This document shows positions 53,637 through 64,000 of a stretch of DNA of 64,000 nucleotides, one piece after another (position 1 is the first letter of the stretch; every line of letters starts with the position of its first letter). The DNA is taken from NCBI GenBank assembly GCA_010015675.1, contig ML976995.1:230907-294906 (forward strand), written 5' to 3'. Under the pieces are notes generated by a model. It saw nothing but the letters and a program-made list of their open reading frames with translations, made no database searches and was not told the origin of the DNA. A program made the translations under genes and the position numbers. Source of the DNA: Byssothecium circinans (Eukaryota; Ascomycota; Dothideomycetes; Pleosporales; Massarinaceae).

Positions 53637-55105
53637 GGATATTCGCCGAAAGGCCGAAGCGTCAGAGAAGGCTGCCGTTTTCACTTATCGTTGAAGACAA
53701 TGCCTGTGTGTGCAGAGTCAAGAAAAGTGAGATTACTAGAACTATCCAGGTGTGGTAGCCCGCGTCTGATAGAAAGCATCAGTAGAATGGCACGTCGTTG
53801 TGAGTCTCGTGACAACGAGATGCCTATCTTCTATAGAGAATGTACACTTCGTAAAAGTCTCCCAGTTAATTTCAGAAACCAGAAGGAGAAGTTGTAATCT
53901 AGTCTAGGGTATGTTACGCGAGCTTCGAATTGGTTTACTGGACACGAAGTCATCGCCCTTGATGGATATATCCGTTAGTGAAATTCCGAACGTGCTTCAA
54001 TTCTTTACCAATTTCCATTGAAGAATTCCTATAATGAGTATTGCTGATATGAACATCTCTTAGAGTACATAGGTATTCTTAAGCTGGATCCCGATCTGAT
54101 ATATCATCACGTGATGCTAGGAACGCGGGCGAGCCGGGAAAGGCACAGTCACGCTGACCCGAAAAACGTAGAGAGAAGTGAACATGACCAGACGCAGCGT
54201 TGTGAATAGGTAGATGTTCTACCTTAGTACGTAGGCTTTACCTACAGCGACAGTTGTTTCGCCAGTCTACCTTTCGCACATGCAGTATGAGAGAAATCAA
54301 GCTTAAAGGTACAAAGCTGAATTCATGTCAAAAGTCAATTCATATTACAAGGGTTATCGTTAAGATTTGGCTAGGCCAACATTCGGATATCGAAAGGCCT
54401 GGGAGCCCCGCGCCGCCCTGTCGGCCCCCAATCCACGGCACTTCTCGTGGTCCTACTTCTACACCACGGTAGCAACCACCCTACCTTTCAGTTGAAAGCA
54501 GTTTTATCTAGCGAGGCCGCGCCAAACAGGCAAACACGTGGAAAGTCATCACTCTATCATCGGTCATCTAACTACGAATAACACAACGCATGCTTACCCG
54601 AGCACTTGGTGAAGTCCGAGCTAAGCCTCCACCATGCATACCGACCAATCAGAGAACGAGTGAGAATCCAACACATAGGAAAGACTGGGATAGAAGTGAA
54701 CGCAACGTCCTTCTCGATATGAAAAATATATTGCTTTTTTTCTGTTTCAGGTAGATCTGCGAGGTGGTGAGTTTGAGGACCGAAAAGCTTTTCTCAAGAT
54801 TTTTCGCTCAAGGTCTTCACAAACCGCACCAACTCATCTCATAAAGACGCAGGTGTCAAAACCGGCCCCTCAACACCAAGGATTCGCCATGTTCCCTACA
54901 GAAAACTGCACAGTGCGCCACCACAGTGGCCTCAGGTTCGTGGCCTCATAGGCCCAACTCATGCAACGATCCCCATCGGGTATTTATGCAACCCCCAAAG
55001 TCCGAGCATGAATACCGTACGTTGGCCCTGCTCCATTTCTCACGCTTTCTCGTCCTTTAGCTCGCCTGCAAGCTCGGAAATTGCAGTGTCGAGTTGTTGT
55101 CCACA
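53637..55105. other. Intergenic, AT-rich
   Basis: No gene recognised. A palindromic ATCACGTGAT (E-box-like) lies near 54108-54117. Confidence 0.55.
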
Positions 55106-56826
55106 ATGGAACGGATATCGGAGCTCGTGAATGCGGAGGGTATACAGGAGCTACCGCTAAACCAGGTGTATTTGTTAATCGAACATGCTTGTCGCGTCGA
55201 TCAATTAAGCTTCAAGGTGAGTGAGACCTTTGGTCAGCCTCAATGAGATGGCCTGGAATGGCTGTGGAAGAGTGGGAGCTGATTACTTGCGTCTCAGGTC
55301 TGGAGTATTCTCTTCACAGCATGCGCAGTCCTTGCAGCGACAACACGCCTACTCATCCGATACCTCCGTGAGCGTACACTCTTCCTCGAAGACTATCTCA
55401 TACTCTTCGCGACAATATGCCTCATCTGCGAGACCGGACTTGTGTACTCCTTCATCAAGACCATGTACTTGATTGATGCGACGACGCTTCGTCTTCCCGT
55501 GCTCGGCCATCTAGCTCGTGCAAAGGAAGGATCTCCTGCTCACGGCCTTTTCACCGACTTTCTCAAGACTGGGCCGCAAGTCATGAATGCGTACCTCACT
55601 TTCGGGTGGTTCGCCGTCTTCGCCGTCAAGGCTAGCTTTCTGGCACTGTTTTATAAAATGCTACGGAATGTCAGTAAGAACTTGATGACCTGGTTCTGGA
55701 TAACGGTCACTTTGACGGCGATGAGTGCCATCATCGTGGTCCTGGAAGATTTTATCATATGCCCGCAGTTTGGAGCGGGGCCGGCGCAGTGTTTCGTGAA
55801 GAACGGATATACCTTCAGCATCAGTTCTGGTGTTGTTGTACAATCGCTGGACATTATTACCGACCTGATGAGTAGGTCCTTTCCCAAAAACAAACTCCCG
55901 AATCTTCGTCGCTAACTTTTTCCATAGTTGTGTCAATACCGATACTCTTGCTTCGATTATCGCATCTCCATCTGCAGCACAAGCTCCGTCTATCCCTCGT
56001 TCTCTGCCTCTCAACAACATGCATTCTCCTCAGTATCGGTCGCCTGGCCGGAGGTATCTCGCACAACGTCTTTTCCAAGCATCAGTTCAGCTTGACTTGG
56101 GTATCTTTCATGCTCCACTGCGAAGCCGCCGTCGCAGTCATGGCTGGCTCAGTTCCAGCCCTCCACGCTCTCTTCACATCTCATCACCAGAGAAACCGAC
56201 CGCGCATGGTACTATCCATGGGTGAGGATGAAACCATCAAAGAGAAGGCAATCAGAGTGCTAGGTAGGCGAAGGGTGGACGAAGAGGCGGAGACAGGTTT
56301 GGCGGTGCCTGGACTTGTACATGAGAGGGTGAGGGTCGTGTCGATTACAAGATGGAGGCAGTCGTTCGGGAGTATCATGCCGAGACGGACGCCGAGTAAT
56401 CGGAGCCGAAGGCTGACAGCTTCACATCATCGACGGAACGACTCGACCGACAGTGGCATGATCCACCCCGGAATCGCGTATCACAATTTCCGAAGAGAAG
56501 AAAAGGACCGAGAAAAGAAGAACAGCGAAAGGAGGGCCATTAGAGTAACGTTCGAAACTACAGTGTCAAGTCATTCTGCTTCTGAAAAGTCGTTGGATAT
56601 TGCTGAGGTGAGTGTCCAACAAGCGTGAAGGCAGATGGTGGAATCGGAAACTGACAAGCTCTAGGCATCTTCGCCATCTGGCACTGTTGTTTCGGCTCCA
56701 AACTCTCCAAAGCTCAATAAGAACTTTTTGATGCCTCCAATGCCAGAGCCGGCTATGTCGAGTAGAGGGATGGATCTTTTCGTGGATGAGCAATTCGGGC
56801 GCATTCATGCTGGATTACATATGTAG
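55106..56826 (+). CDS. Rhodopsin-domain fungal integral membrane protein (Pth11-like)
   Basis: Exons 55106-55216, 55298-55871, 55928-56607 and 56665-56826 give 508 aa, with GT-AG junctions and phases 0, 1, 0. The N-terminal ~320 residues hold seven hydrophobic segments: VWSILFTACAVLAATTRLLIRY, a LEDYLILFATICLIC helix, FGWFAVFAVKASFLALFYKML, the WFWITVTLTAMSAIIVV helix, SGVVVQSLDIITDLMIVSIPILLL, LVLCLSTTCILLSIGRL and VSFMLHCEAAVAVMAGSVPAL. The D...D.LIV.IP.LLL pattern in TM5 marks the fungal rhodopsin (Pth11-related) family. CPQF..G.AQC near TM4 fits the conserved extracellular Cys. A basic/Ser cytoplasmic tail of ~170 aa follows. No CFEM domain is present. It is a possible surface sensor; the ligand is unknown. 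Confidence 0.88.
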
Positions 56827-57864
56827 AATGCTGACTCATGATACAATGATATCACGTTCATTTCTCATCGTTGGTTCCCTGGGTTGAAGTTGTGATCCTA
56901 TCCATCGTTTTTAGGGGAGGCCAAAACTCCTTTCCGGCGTATTTTTGTCGTCGCCGTGTGTGCATATGAATTCGGAACTGCATTCCGTAACGGTAAAGCT
57001 AAAAGGCGGCATTCCCGTCTTTAGTACGATACTAAATGGGACGGCTCTACATAACCGGGTCTTGTGGAGTGCGGACAAATGTGGTGGATATCAACCGGGC
57101 CAATTGGCATGGAAACGCACTCTCCTTCCGATTCAACAATAATAGCTGCGGGTGATGACGGAGGCCTGTGCATTTACTCCACTCCATTGACCAGGGTCGC
57201 GGATAGATGGATGGGACGCTTGAGGGCCCGACCGATATTAGCGCTTGCAGGTACCGTTTTCTGAACAAGGCGTTGGTCTTCAATACCGCCAAATCCCGCA
57301 GCTGAATCTCCCACTCCTTCCACGATTCTGCGCTTCTTCAATATCAATTATCTCTTAGCTGTAATGATGAGCTCTTAAAAGGATCATGATGGTTGTCGAA
57401 GTTCGAGGATCCCCAATGCAACGTTGGCGCGTGCCTTTTGGTGTAAGACATGGGTGAATACGCCGTATTCAGCCGACACTCCCCAATAAGAACAACTAGA
57501 CCGCAAGCAGTCTAACTTCATGCAAATGTAATGCCTCTGGGAAGAATGCCGAAAGGTTAGATCACTCTCCGTCACGTCCGCGTCGTGTTTAGGTCACACA
57601 AATCTTACATCCTGTAACCTGGGGTAAAAGGTCGCACGACGACTCGTCCGCATGGCGCAACACCCTCGTTCTTCACAAGCCCCGAAACTTTATATTGGCA
57701 TTTGGTCCTTCCCCTTACTTGTCGTTGCTGTGCCACCCTCCATGTTTGCCTTATAACGGCGTGGAGCGGCCCGGCAGACGCGTGGTGGGCCCTTTTCTCC
57801 ACACTCCCTAGTGACGGTGTCTCTTTGCAGGTGGTGTTGGTCAGAGTCGAAAACAGCTGGCACT
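56827..57864. other. Intergenic between two rhodopsin-domain genes
   Basis: No gene recognised. Confidence 0.6.
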
Positions 57865-59000
57865 ATGGCGACTACGATGCCACCATACTCAAACAAAGCG
57901 CCGGTGTACGTCATCCCTACGGCGATACTAGGCTTCCTTGCACTATGTATTGTTTTTGTGCGGATATACACGCGTGCACGAAGATCAATACTACACGCCG
58001 ATGATTGGCTGATCATCATGGCAGAGGTAAGTCTTTCACGTTGTTGGCGGATTCATTCTGATACAAAATAGCCGCTTTCTCTTGCCAACATCTGTGTTAG
58101 CGCTGTAATGATCGCAAATGGGTGGGGGAAACCCACAGCTTATCTATCTAGGCCGCAAGTAATCTTGATCCTCAAACTTGCTTTTGCGCAACAGACGATC
58201 TGGATCTTCACGCTGTTTTTCGTTCGCATTTCCGTCGCTACATCGCTGCTGAGATTCGGCACAAACAGGTCATGGAGATGGCCTTTGTACGTCCTCATGG
58301 GTCTTCAGTGCTGTCTATCAGCCGCGTGGGTCGTCATACAATTCGCACGGTGCGACAGGGTCGCCTCGTCTTGGAACATGAAGCCTGGTGCGAAATGTTG
58401 GCCAGCCGACCCAATTACTTACTTCGGTTGGGCCTGTGGCTGTGAGTTGTCTCATTGAAATTCAGACCCATTTCCTGACAGACAATAGCGATGTATATTG
58501 TGATGGACCTCGTACTATCACTTATGCCCATAAGGCTTGTCCGAAGTCTCTCTCGACCTACCCGCGACAAGGTCCTCATCGGCGTATTAATGTCACTCGG
58601 GCTTGTCGCTACAATCATAGCGGGTGTGAAAATGTCAACATTTGGCACATACGATAACGGCGATGTATTACAGGCTACCGTGAAGCCTTCGATGTACGCC
58701 AAAGCTGAAGAACTCGTGGGAATCATCGCCTGTTCTGCTCCGTGTCTGAGAAGCCCTATTGATCGAGTGTTGAAAAAGATACAATTGCGCCGCAAGCGAG
58801 AGGAGCAAAGATCGAAGCCGAGCTATGTGATATCGGCCCAGGAAATGATCGAGCAGGAAACAAACCAGCATGACCCGAGCCTGATTACCTTCGGAAGGGA
58901 CACATCGTTCGGGGTGGGGTCTACGGCCACGAGCCACAGTACTGTGAGCACGGTGCCGTGTGCTCAAACTCAAGACAGCCAAGATGGGCATGCTGTATGA
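57865..59000 (+). CDS. Second rhodopsin-domain (Pth11-like) membrane protein
   Basis: Exons 57865-58026, 58072-58441 and 58489-59000 give 347 aa. Seven hydrophobic segments are visible: VIPTAILGFLALCIVFVRIYTRA, a short DDWLIIMAE..SLANICVSAVMIANG helix, WIFTLFFVRISVATSLL, PLYVLMGLQCCLSAAWVVIQFARC, MYIVMDLVLSLMPI, KVLIGVLMSLGLVATIIAGVKM, and a weaker last one near ELVGIIACSAPCL. ADDWLII at TM2 and the long D.VL.L.P.. stretch of TM5 are diagnostic of the fungal rhodopsin-like family; CDR...W..KPG..CW lies on the extracellular side. The cytoplasmic tail is short. It is only distantly similar to the neighbour upstream, so it is not a recent tandem copy. Confidence 0.88.
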
Positions 59001-59780
59001 GCCTGTTACTGTGTTAATGACTTGGCCAGCATTACCTATAATGGCAATGGCTGGGCTGTTGCGATTGGGGCGCAGGCATTCCACAGATACCTATCAATGA
59101 TGGCCGTTTTTTCTCATTCACTATGGTCTGTTTCTTTGGAAATTTGGGGTATGTGGCTGCGCGGGCGGAAGGTGCAGGTGTGAAATCCAGGTCTCTCGGC
59201 GTTCTCGATAGGACCCCATTTGGGCATTGGGGTAATCAGGCGTCAAGGGGAAAATATGCATAAGGTTTTGGGAATGTAATAGCAAAAGACGAAGGCAAAT
59301 GAATGGGTTTTCGCTGGAGAAGTAATGCATCAAGGAAAGAAGCCATAGCTTGGGAGACCAGGCACTGTACCGTAGGTCAATGTAGTGAACATTATCTGCT
59401 GTACAGTTATAGTGTCAGTGAATTAAAACATCATCACTCTAGCCAACGGGAAACAATTTGTCAGTCAGTAGAGTGCCTACCGGCTAGGATGTCCATGCTG
59501 TGTGTGACATCGAAGTTCCCAAGTGTGACCCACGACTACGTAGCCATGGTTGTGGTGTCTTTACTCGTTGATGAGCTCCGCTCGTGAAAGCTCTTGTTAG
59601 AGAATACGCTTGACACCTCAGCCAAGCTTGCTAGCTATAGATCAACAATAAAGTACAACTGCCGGGATGAATGGTTGTCGCCAGCACCTTATTCTATATT
59701 CGTGTATAAAGCATACATTTTTATACTATCCACAAACGCAAAAATCCTACCCTCAGCCCCCCACCCAAAAGACAGATACC
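59001..59780. other. Intergenic and promoter of the SRR1-like gene
   Basis: No gene recognised apart from the TATA-like element at 59705. Confidence 0.55.
59705..59710 (+). promoter_or_regulatory. TATA-like element of the SRR1-domain gene
   Basis: TATAAA lies 71 bp upstream of the preferred ATG at 59781 and downstream of an alternative in-frame ATG at 59667, which argues for the later start. Confidence 0.4.
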
Positions 59781-60854
59781 ATGCAGTTACCTATCCCCAA
59801 CTTTCTCAAAAGCCAGAAAAAGCCTTCCACCGCAGATCCCAACATCATAACCCGCGAATCGTTCCGGAAGTACCGCGGTCCCAGACCAAAAGGCACAACT
59901 GAAATCTTCAGAGTCAACGTAGGAAAGTACGAAAAAGAAGTCCTCAAGGGCGAGCCCTTGTTCACTCGCGAACATCTCGAATTGTATAGAGATATTGTCG
60001 AGTGGAAACTGGAGAGCAAAGACATTCATCATATGATATACTGGTCAGCATTGCGAACGTCGTGGTTGTGCCACAAGGGACTTTCTTATGAGGAAGCCAT
60101 GAAAGTACACCTGCGAGCGCCCCTTGAGTGGGCGGGTGTGCATGATATCAATAAAGTTCGACCAGTGCTGCAGCGAACGGTAGAGCAATGGAATGCTTGC
60201 AGTGTGAAGGCCGATCTAGTGGACATGCTACTCAAGTGCGCCGTAAAAATGCCTAGGGTTGAAAAGATCGTATGTATAGGGCTCGGATCTTTCGCGCGTC
60301 GATACGGCAGTTGTTACTGTGCGCAAAGTAAGGTAAAAATCAACATCATCCAGCAACATCTCCTTGCTATAACGATCGCGGAAACGCTCGAAGAATATTA
60401 CATTCAACAAGGCACAGCCAGGGAAGACCTCGAACAGATTCCAATCATACTCCAAGACCCGGGTTACATCGACATGGATAAAACCCTGCTTACTGAGCTC
60501 TCGCCCCGGTTCTCCGTTGTCGAAGACCCCGAGGGCTTTCTTGCCATTGATGAGACGAGCTTTGTCATACACATCGCGTGCTCAGCGCCAGTGGCCGAAG
60601 TCCTCGCGGATTTAACTGCTGCAGGGGACTGTGGAAAGGGCCCTGCTGGGATCCTGGGTGATGAGATGGTCACGGCAAAGCCTGCACAGTGGGCAACGGG
60701 TATCGACTTTGAGACGCCAAGGGTGTTGGAGTTTTTGAAAGGGTATGAGATGAGGGATTTCGATGATGTGACCATCAGCAAAGAGGATTTGGAGGGGATT
60801 TGGGATGAGTCGCCGTGGTTTTGGTGGCTTCAATTGCGGTTCCGGAAACGGTAA
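59781..60854 (+). CDS. SRR1-like domain protein
   Basis: A single exon of 357 aa. The SRR1-like domain (residues ~150-310) shows VEKIVCIGLGSFARRYG, QHLLAITIAETLEEYY, IILQDPGYIDMDKTLLTEL, FSVVEDPEGFLAIDETSFVIHIACSAPV. This is a Rossmann-like fold; plant SRR1 affects phytochrome and clock signalling and yeast Ber1 is linked to microtubule function, but the biochemical activity is unknown. The N-terminal ~150 residues (KYRGPRPKGTTEIFRVNVGKYEKEVL...) are of the type seen in dothideomycete SRR1 proteins. An in-frame ATG at 59667 would add 38 residues; a TATA-like box at 59705 argues for 59781. Confidence 0.88.
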   Translation: MQLPIPNFLKSQKKPSTADPNIITRESFRKYRGPRPKGTTEIFRVNVGKYEKEVLKGEPLFTREHLELYRDIVEWKLESKDIHHMIYWSALRTSWLCHKGLSYEEAMKVHLRAPLEWAGVHDINKVRPVLQRTVEQWNACSVKADLVDMLLKCAVKMPRVEKIVCIGLGSFARRYGSCYCAQSKVKINIIQQHLLAITIAETLEEYYIQQGTAREDLEQIPIILQDPGYIDMDKTLLTELSPRFSVVEDPEGFLAIDETSFVIHIACSAPVAEVLADLTAAGDCGKGPAGILGDEMVTAKPAQWATGIDFETPRVLEFLKGYEMRDFDDVTISKEDLEGIWDESPWFWWLQLRFRKR

Positions 60855-61766
60855 CTGCACAAGTAATATGTAAAGTGCCCAAGCCGATCTACATATTTAC
60901 ATTTCTCCATGTATTTTATGAAAAAACTATGGGCTGTGAAATTGATAGATCTTGTGTTCAAGCACAGTCTACTGTTCTGGAAACCTAGCATATCGCTCAA
61001 TGATTGGTCTCGGAAGGAAAATAAATGTACTAATATTTTCGCCGCGTTCTGTAAAAACACACCCATCTCCTTCAGTATATCCAGAAGAACTATCCGTTGC
61101 CCATTTTTGTACCTCGCAGGAGGTCTTGGAATAATCAATACGCGGGAGTTGCAACAGCTTTCATATTGTAGACTAACCATTCACCGGGAAATAGCTGCAG
61201 TCCAGTAGTGTCAGCCTCATGCTCCGAAAATAACTTCATATATACATAGTAAGTATTCGTGCGTGGTCGAGGTTTGAGGAAACCTAAAAATACGGTTTCG
61301 TGATCTATAAACATGGTAGATCAATATGAAGTCCTCTTCTAGCATTCTAAGTCTCTCAGTAGCTTGTGTGTTTGTACCTGTTAGCGTAATCAATCACTGT
61401 TTCAAAATGTTGTTGACAGTAGAGTAGAAAAAGTAGCGGTGGTTTACCTACGACCAATAATTGAGCCCCCATCCCATATAATCAGCGATCTGGTGGCTCA
61501 TTGACGAAAGAAAAAGCATATGCATCACTTCCTATAACCGTGGAATGGTGGTAGACATGTGCAGGCCTCATTGGAGCTTTCATAGTTCCCCATGCTCACT
61601 TGCATATCAATAAGCGATTTTCAGCCATGCCCCTCCCCATATTATGTGAGCGGTCCTCCCATGGAATGCGCTCTTTTGATATCCTGCGATGCCTTTCTTC
61701 TTATTTAGCCTTCTGCAGTTCATGGCTCATCTTCCCCCACTTCCATCCACGTCGTCGCTTTACGCA
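60855..61766. other. Intergenic, AT-rich
   Basis: No gene recognised. Confidence 0.6.
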
Positions 61767-62609
61767 ATGAGAATCATATTCTGCACGTTATGCATTTCAG
61801 CCTTGCGCACCGCAGCCTTCCCCATGATCCAAGAAGGTGGATACACAAAAGCTCAAGTTTCATGTCCAAGCCCCATACCGACAGCTAAACCTTCGTTGGA
61901 AAAGCGCGACCTTCTAGGACGCGCAGATGATGACCGCACCTGTGGCTTCCAATACAGATCGGAAGGAAGTATGCCATGACAATACATCAGACCCAGACTA
62001 TGAGCCTCACTGATTATTTGCAAGTTTTCTATGTCACTTGTCCTAGTTCATCTGTATGCGCAACAAACACATACTACGGCATGTATGGCTGCTGCAATCC
62101 TTCGAGTATGGCAGCTTGTACTATGCCGACGTCATGCGTGCAAAGCGCAGTGATGAGCTCTTCCTGTACTGATGCAGCCTGTTTGAGCAATAGTTACGTT
62201 CTGAAATGCTCTGCCAAGGAGTCACCATCTTGTTACCGAGCGGATTTCGTGTTCTCGTCAAATAAGACGACCCTTGTATGCCACCCTTCTCTATCATATT
62301 TCGAGTGAGCTAACTGCGAGGCGAAATTAGATGTCATGGGGATGCAATTCCATCGGCGGGTTATACACCGGTACCTTCGCCACTTCTCTCCCAACGAACG
62401 TATACGTTACGGTCACCGAGAAACCTACTACGAACTCCACTCCGCCGTCTCCTGCGAGCTCGTCACCCGTTCCCGAAAAGTATAATAAAAGAGGCGTCAT
62501 TGCAGGCGCTTCGTTTGGCGGTGGTGTTGTTCTGGGTGCCGTTGCGGTTGGCATGTACCATCTCCTCCGAAAGCTCCGGCCTTTCAATAGACAGTTAAGG
62601 CAGAACTGA
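61767..62609 (+). CDS. Small secreted or single-pass membrane protein, tail frameshifted
   Basis: Exons 61767-61968, 62025-62275 and 62331-62609 give 243 aa. A signal peptide (MRIIFCTLCISALRTAAF) is followed by a Cys-rich ectodomain (CGFQYRSEG, VTCPSSSVC, YGMYGCCNP, SSCTDAACLSNSYVLKC), a Ser/Pro/Thr linker and one transmembrane helix (AGASFGGGVVLGAVAVGMY) with RKLR stop-transfer. This architecture is common in ascomycete hypothetical proteins. The frame then stops at 62609, but another frame from ~62588 continues with KAELNGENCTMEVNGS, VHEAPG and further acidic sequence up to a stop at 62798-62800, exactly the kind of cytoplasmic tail these proteins carry. Either a one-base indel has truncated the tail or a mini-intron was missed. 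Starts at 61689 or 61731 would precede the signal peptide. Confidence 0.7.
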
Positions 62610-63606
62610 ACGGGGAAAACTGTACTATGGAAGTTAACGGATCGCCTCCAGTACATGAGGCTCCAGGCATCATACCGCCTTGGGAGGCCGATGCGTCCAA
62701 TCAGTTGAACGACGCACCAGGGCTCGAGCTTCTTTGGGAAGCTGATGATTCGCATCGAATATACCATGGTATGAGGCTCCAGCTTGTTAGTCTCCGATAG
62801 AGCCCAGTGCCATTGAAATTCGAAACTAAGAGGTCGTATTCAAACGCAGTGGAACTCATTCTTCATCTGATAAAGATACTTCCCTTCACATCATCTATTC
62901 GTAGCAAACTCCCGCCTTCATGCAGCCTTGCATAGCTGATATATCCCCACACTACTCCCGGCACTATCTCCATCGGCAGGAGTCTCTTCTTTTTAGCGAC
63001 CACAGGCATACTCACACTGTGGCGTAAGGATGCGCCCACAGTCATGTGATCAGCCTGAGCCATTGGTTTTTACCCGAGCTGTTCTCGATCATCATTATCA
63101 TCATCACCCCACCATGTAATACTATCAGTTTTTAGTTTTCCTTTGTACGAGATAGTATCAAACCGTTCTTTTAACAGTGCTAAACTGTTCCTTTATTTAT
63201 TCTTTTATATAGCAATCCAGAGCTCTCTTTATCCTATCAACCTTCTTCCGATTGCGGGTCTGAGTCCCATACCCTCCTGATACACATCAACACATTCCAA
63301 CAAAAGCACAGCCTCTCCGTCCACCGAAGCCTTCCTATCATCCGGCTTTGTGCGGACGAAACCTCGTATTGTAATGGATAATGTCGATCCTTCGAAGCTG
63401 GTGTTTTAGTGTTCGCTGAAGTTGTTAACATAAACGAGTTCGGAGTTTTGTATACCGAGGTTGACGGCGCGACGCACGGGACGGCGCGACGCACGCTCCG
63501 AACACCAAAACAGCAATAGGAAATGAGGCTGCAGAGCCTCACACAATAGCTATTATCACGAGATATTCTAGTGGAGAGTTATAGAGGGCCCAAATAGTAT
63601 ATTGCG
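62610..63606. other. Spacer and transposon-side flank
   Basis: 62610-62800 is the off-frame tail of the preceding gene. 63120-63220 is AT-rich. A 16-bp direct repeat lies at 63463-63495. The right part probably belongs to the transposon that starts at the edge. Confidence 0.5.
63438..63503. repeat. 16-bp direct repeat inside a short inverted repeat
   Basis: GACGGCGCGACGCACG occurs at 63463-63478 and 63480-63495. An 8-bp inverted repeat (GTTCGGAG / CTCCGAAC) flanks it at 63438-63445 and 63496-63503. It is GC-rich within AT-rich surroundings and may be a subterminal element of the adjacent transposon. Confidence 0.6.
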
Positions 63607-64000
63607 CTATAGAAATCGCTTTGGAGTATTGATCGCGCGGCCGCGTCGTGATAGAATAGGTGTCGCGCCTGCTGCAGCACCTGAAGCCTCCCTACTATCC
63701 TCATGCTCCACAACAGCTGTTTTTCGTGGAGTAGCTATTATAGTAGCCTTGACGCCCTTCTTCCTTCCCTTTTGAGATGATTTATGAGTTTGTTGGAGTC
63801 GTTTTGCAGTCCTGCGAGCAGCCTTCCGAGCAGCCTGATCAGCAGCCCGAGCAGCCCTCTCCTTCTCCCTCAATAGCCTAGCCTCTGCCCTTGCCTCGCG
63901 CCTAGTTTGAATTGCCTTCGCCTTAGCCTGCCTTGCTTCCTGACGAAGCTGATTCGTTTGAAGCTTCTGTTGTTGTAGCTGCTTCTCTTCGAGCTCCTTT
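63607..64000 (-). mobile_element. C-terminal end of a pogo/Fot-type (Tc1-mariner) transposase, cut by the window edge
   Basis: Minus strand, open from 64000 to a stop at 63607 (~130 residues seen). It is a long Arg/Ala/Glu/Gln-rich coiled-coil stretch (LREKERAARAADQAARKAARRTAKRLQ) followed by a basic segment and ending SRRGRAINTPKRFL. Fungal DDE transposases of the pogo/Fot group carry exactly this kind of charged C-terminus with a RRGR....P.RF ending. The DDE domain would lie beyond the edge. The visible part has no stop, so the copy may be fairly recent. Confidence 0.65.

Noticed and set aside
59667..59780. Upstream in-frame ATG for the SRR1-like protein
   Set aside because: A TATA-like box lies between it and the ATG at 59781, and the extra residues look non-conserved; kept only as an alternative.

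Overview
The window looks like nuclear DNA of a filamentous ascomycete (Pezizomycotina), probably a dothideomycete. The reasons are many short introns (about 45-120 bp) with fungal donors (GTAAGT, GTATGT, GTACGT), CTAAC/CTGAC-type branch sites a short way before CAG or TAG, and lineage-typical genes: scytalone dehydratase (DHN-melanin), an AbaA-type TEA factor, Pth11/rhodopsin-like membrane proteins and a fungal multi-domain GH18 chitinase. The class is an inference; nothing in the window names the species. One run of 75 Ns (32932-33006) marks an assembly gap inside a urease intron.

Layout. 1-9.4 kb: Maf/HAM1-like pyrophosphatase, a membrane-anchored aspartic-peptidase-fold protein, a conserved multi-pass membrane protein on the minus strand, and a stand-alone scytalone dehydratase. 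9.4-22.3 kb: housekeeping RNA and cytoskeleton genes, namely a three-RRM protein of the Nam8/Csx1/TIA-1 type, a conserved protein of unknown function, a tiny zinc-ribbon protein, dynein light chain LC8, and the rRNA-processing factor MRD1 (the last two share a 284-bp divergent promoter). 23-31 kb: abaA-type conidiation regulator with a dense run of its own recognition sites, a protein with three dsRNA-binding-like domains, and an HMG-box protein. 32.5-46.3 kb: urease (minus), a conserved unknown, a large serine-rich protein with two C-terminal membrane helices, and a Nit2/Nit3-type omega-amidase. 46.3-64 kb is more accessory: an F-box/2EXR-like protein, a decayed hevein-domain gene beside an intact GH18 chitinase, two rhodopsin-like membrane proteins, an SRR1-domain protein, a small secreted or single-pass protein with a frameshifted tail, and, cut by the right edge, the C-terminus of a pogo/Fot-type transposase.

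There is no operon or clear biosynthetic cluster. Functional links are local: LC8/MRD1 share a promoter region, the chitinase and the decayed chitin-binding gene are divergent neighbours, and urease and omega-amidase are both nitrogen-salvage enzymes but not adjacent. Exon boundaries were placed by hand from splice motifs, reading frame and family fit. They are good predictions, not transcript evidence. For spliced genes, start and end give the full CDS span and exons are listed in the evidence.
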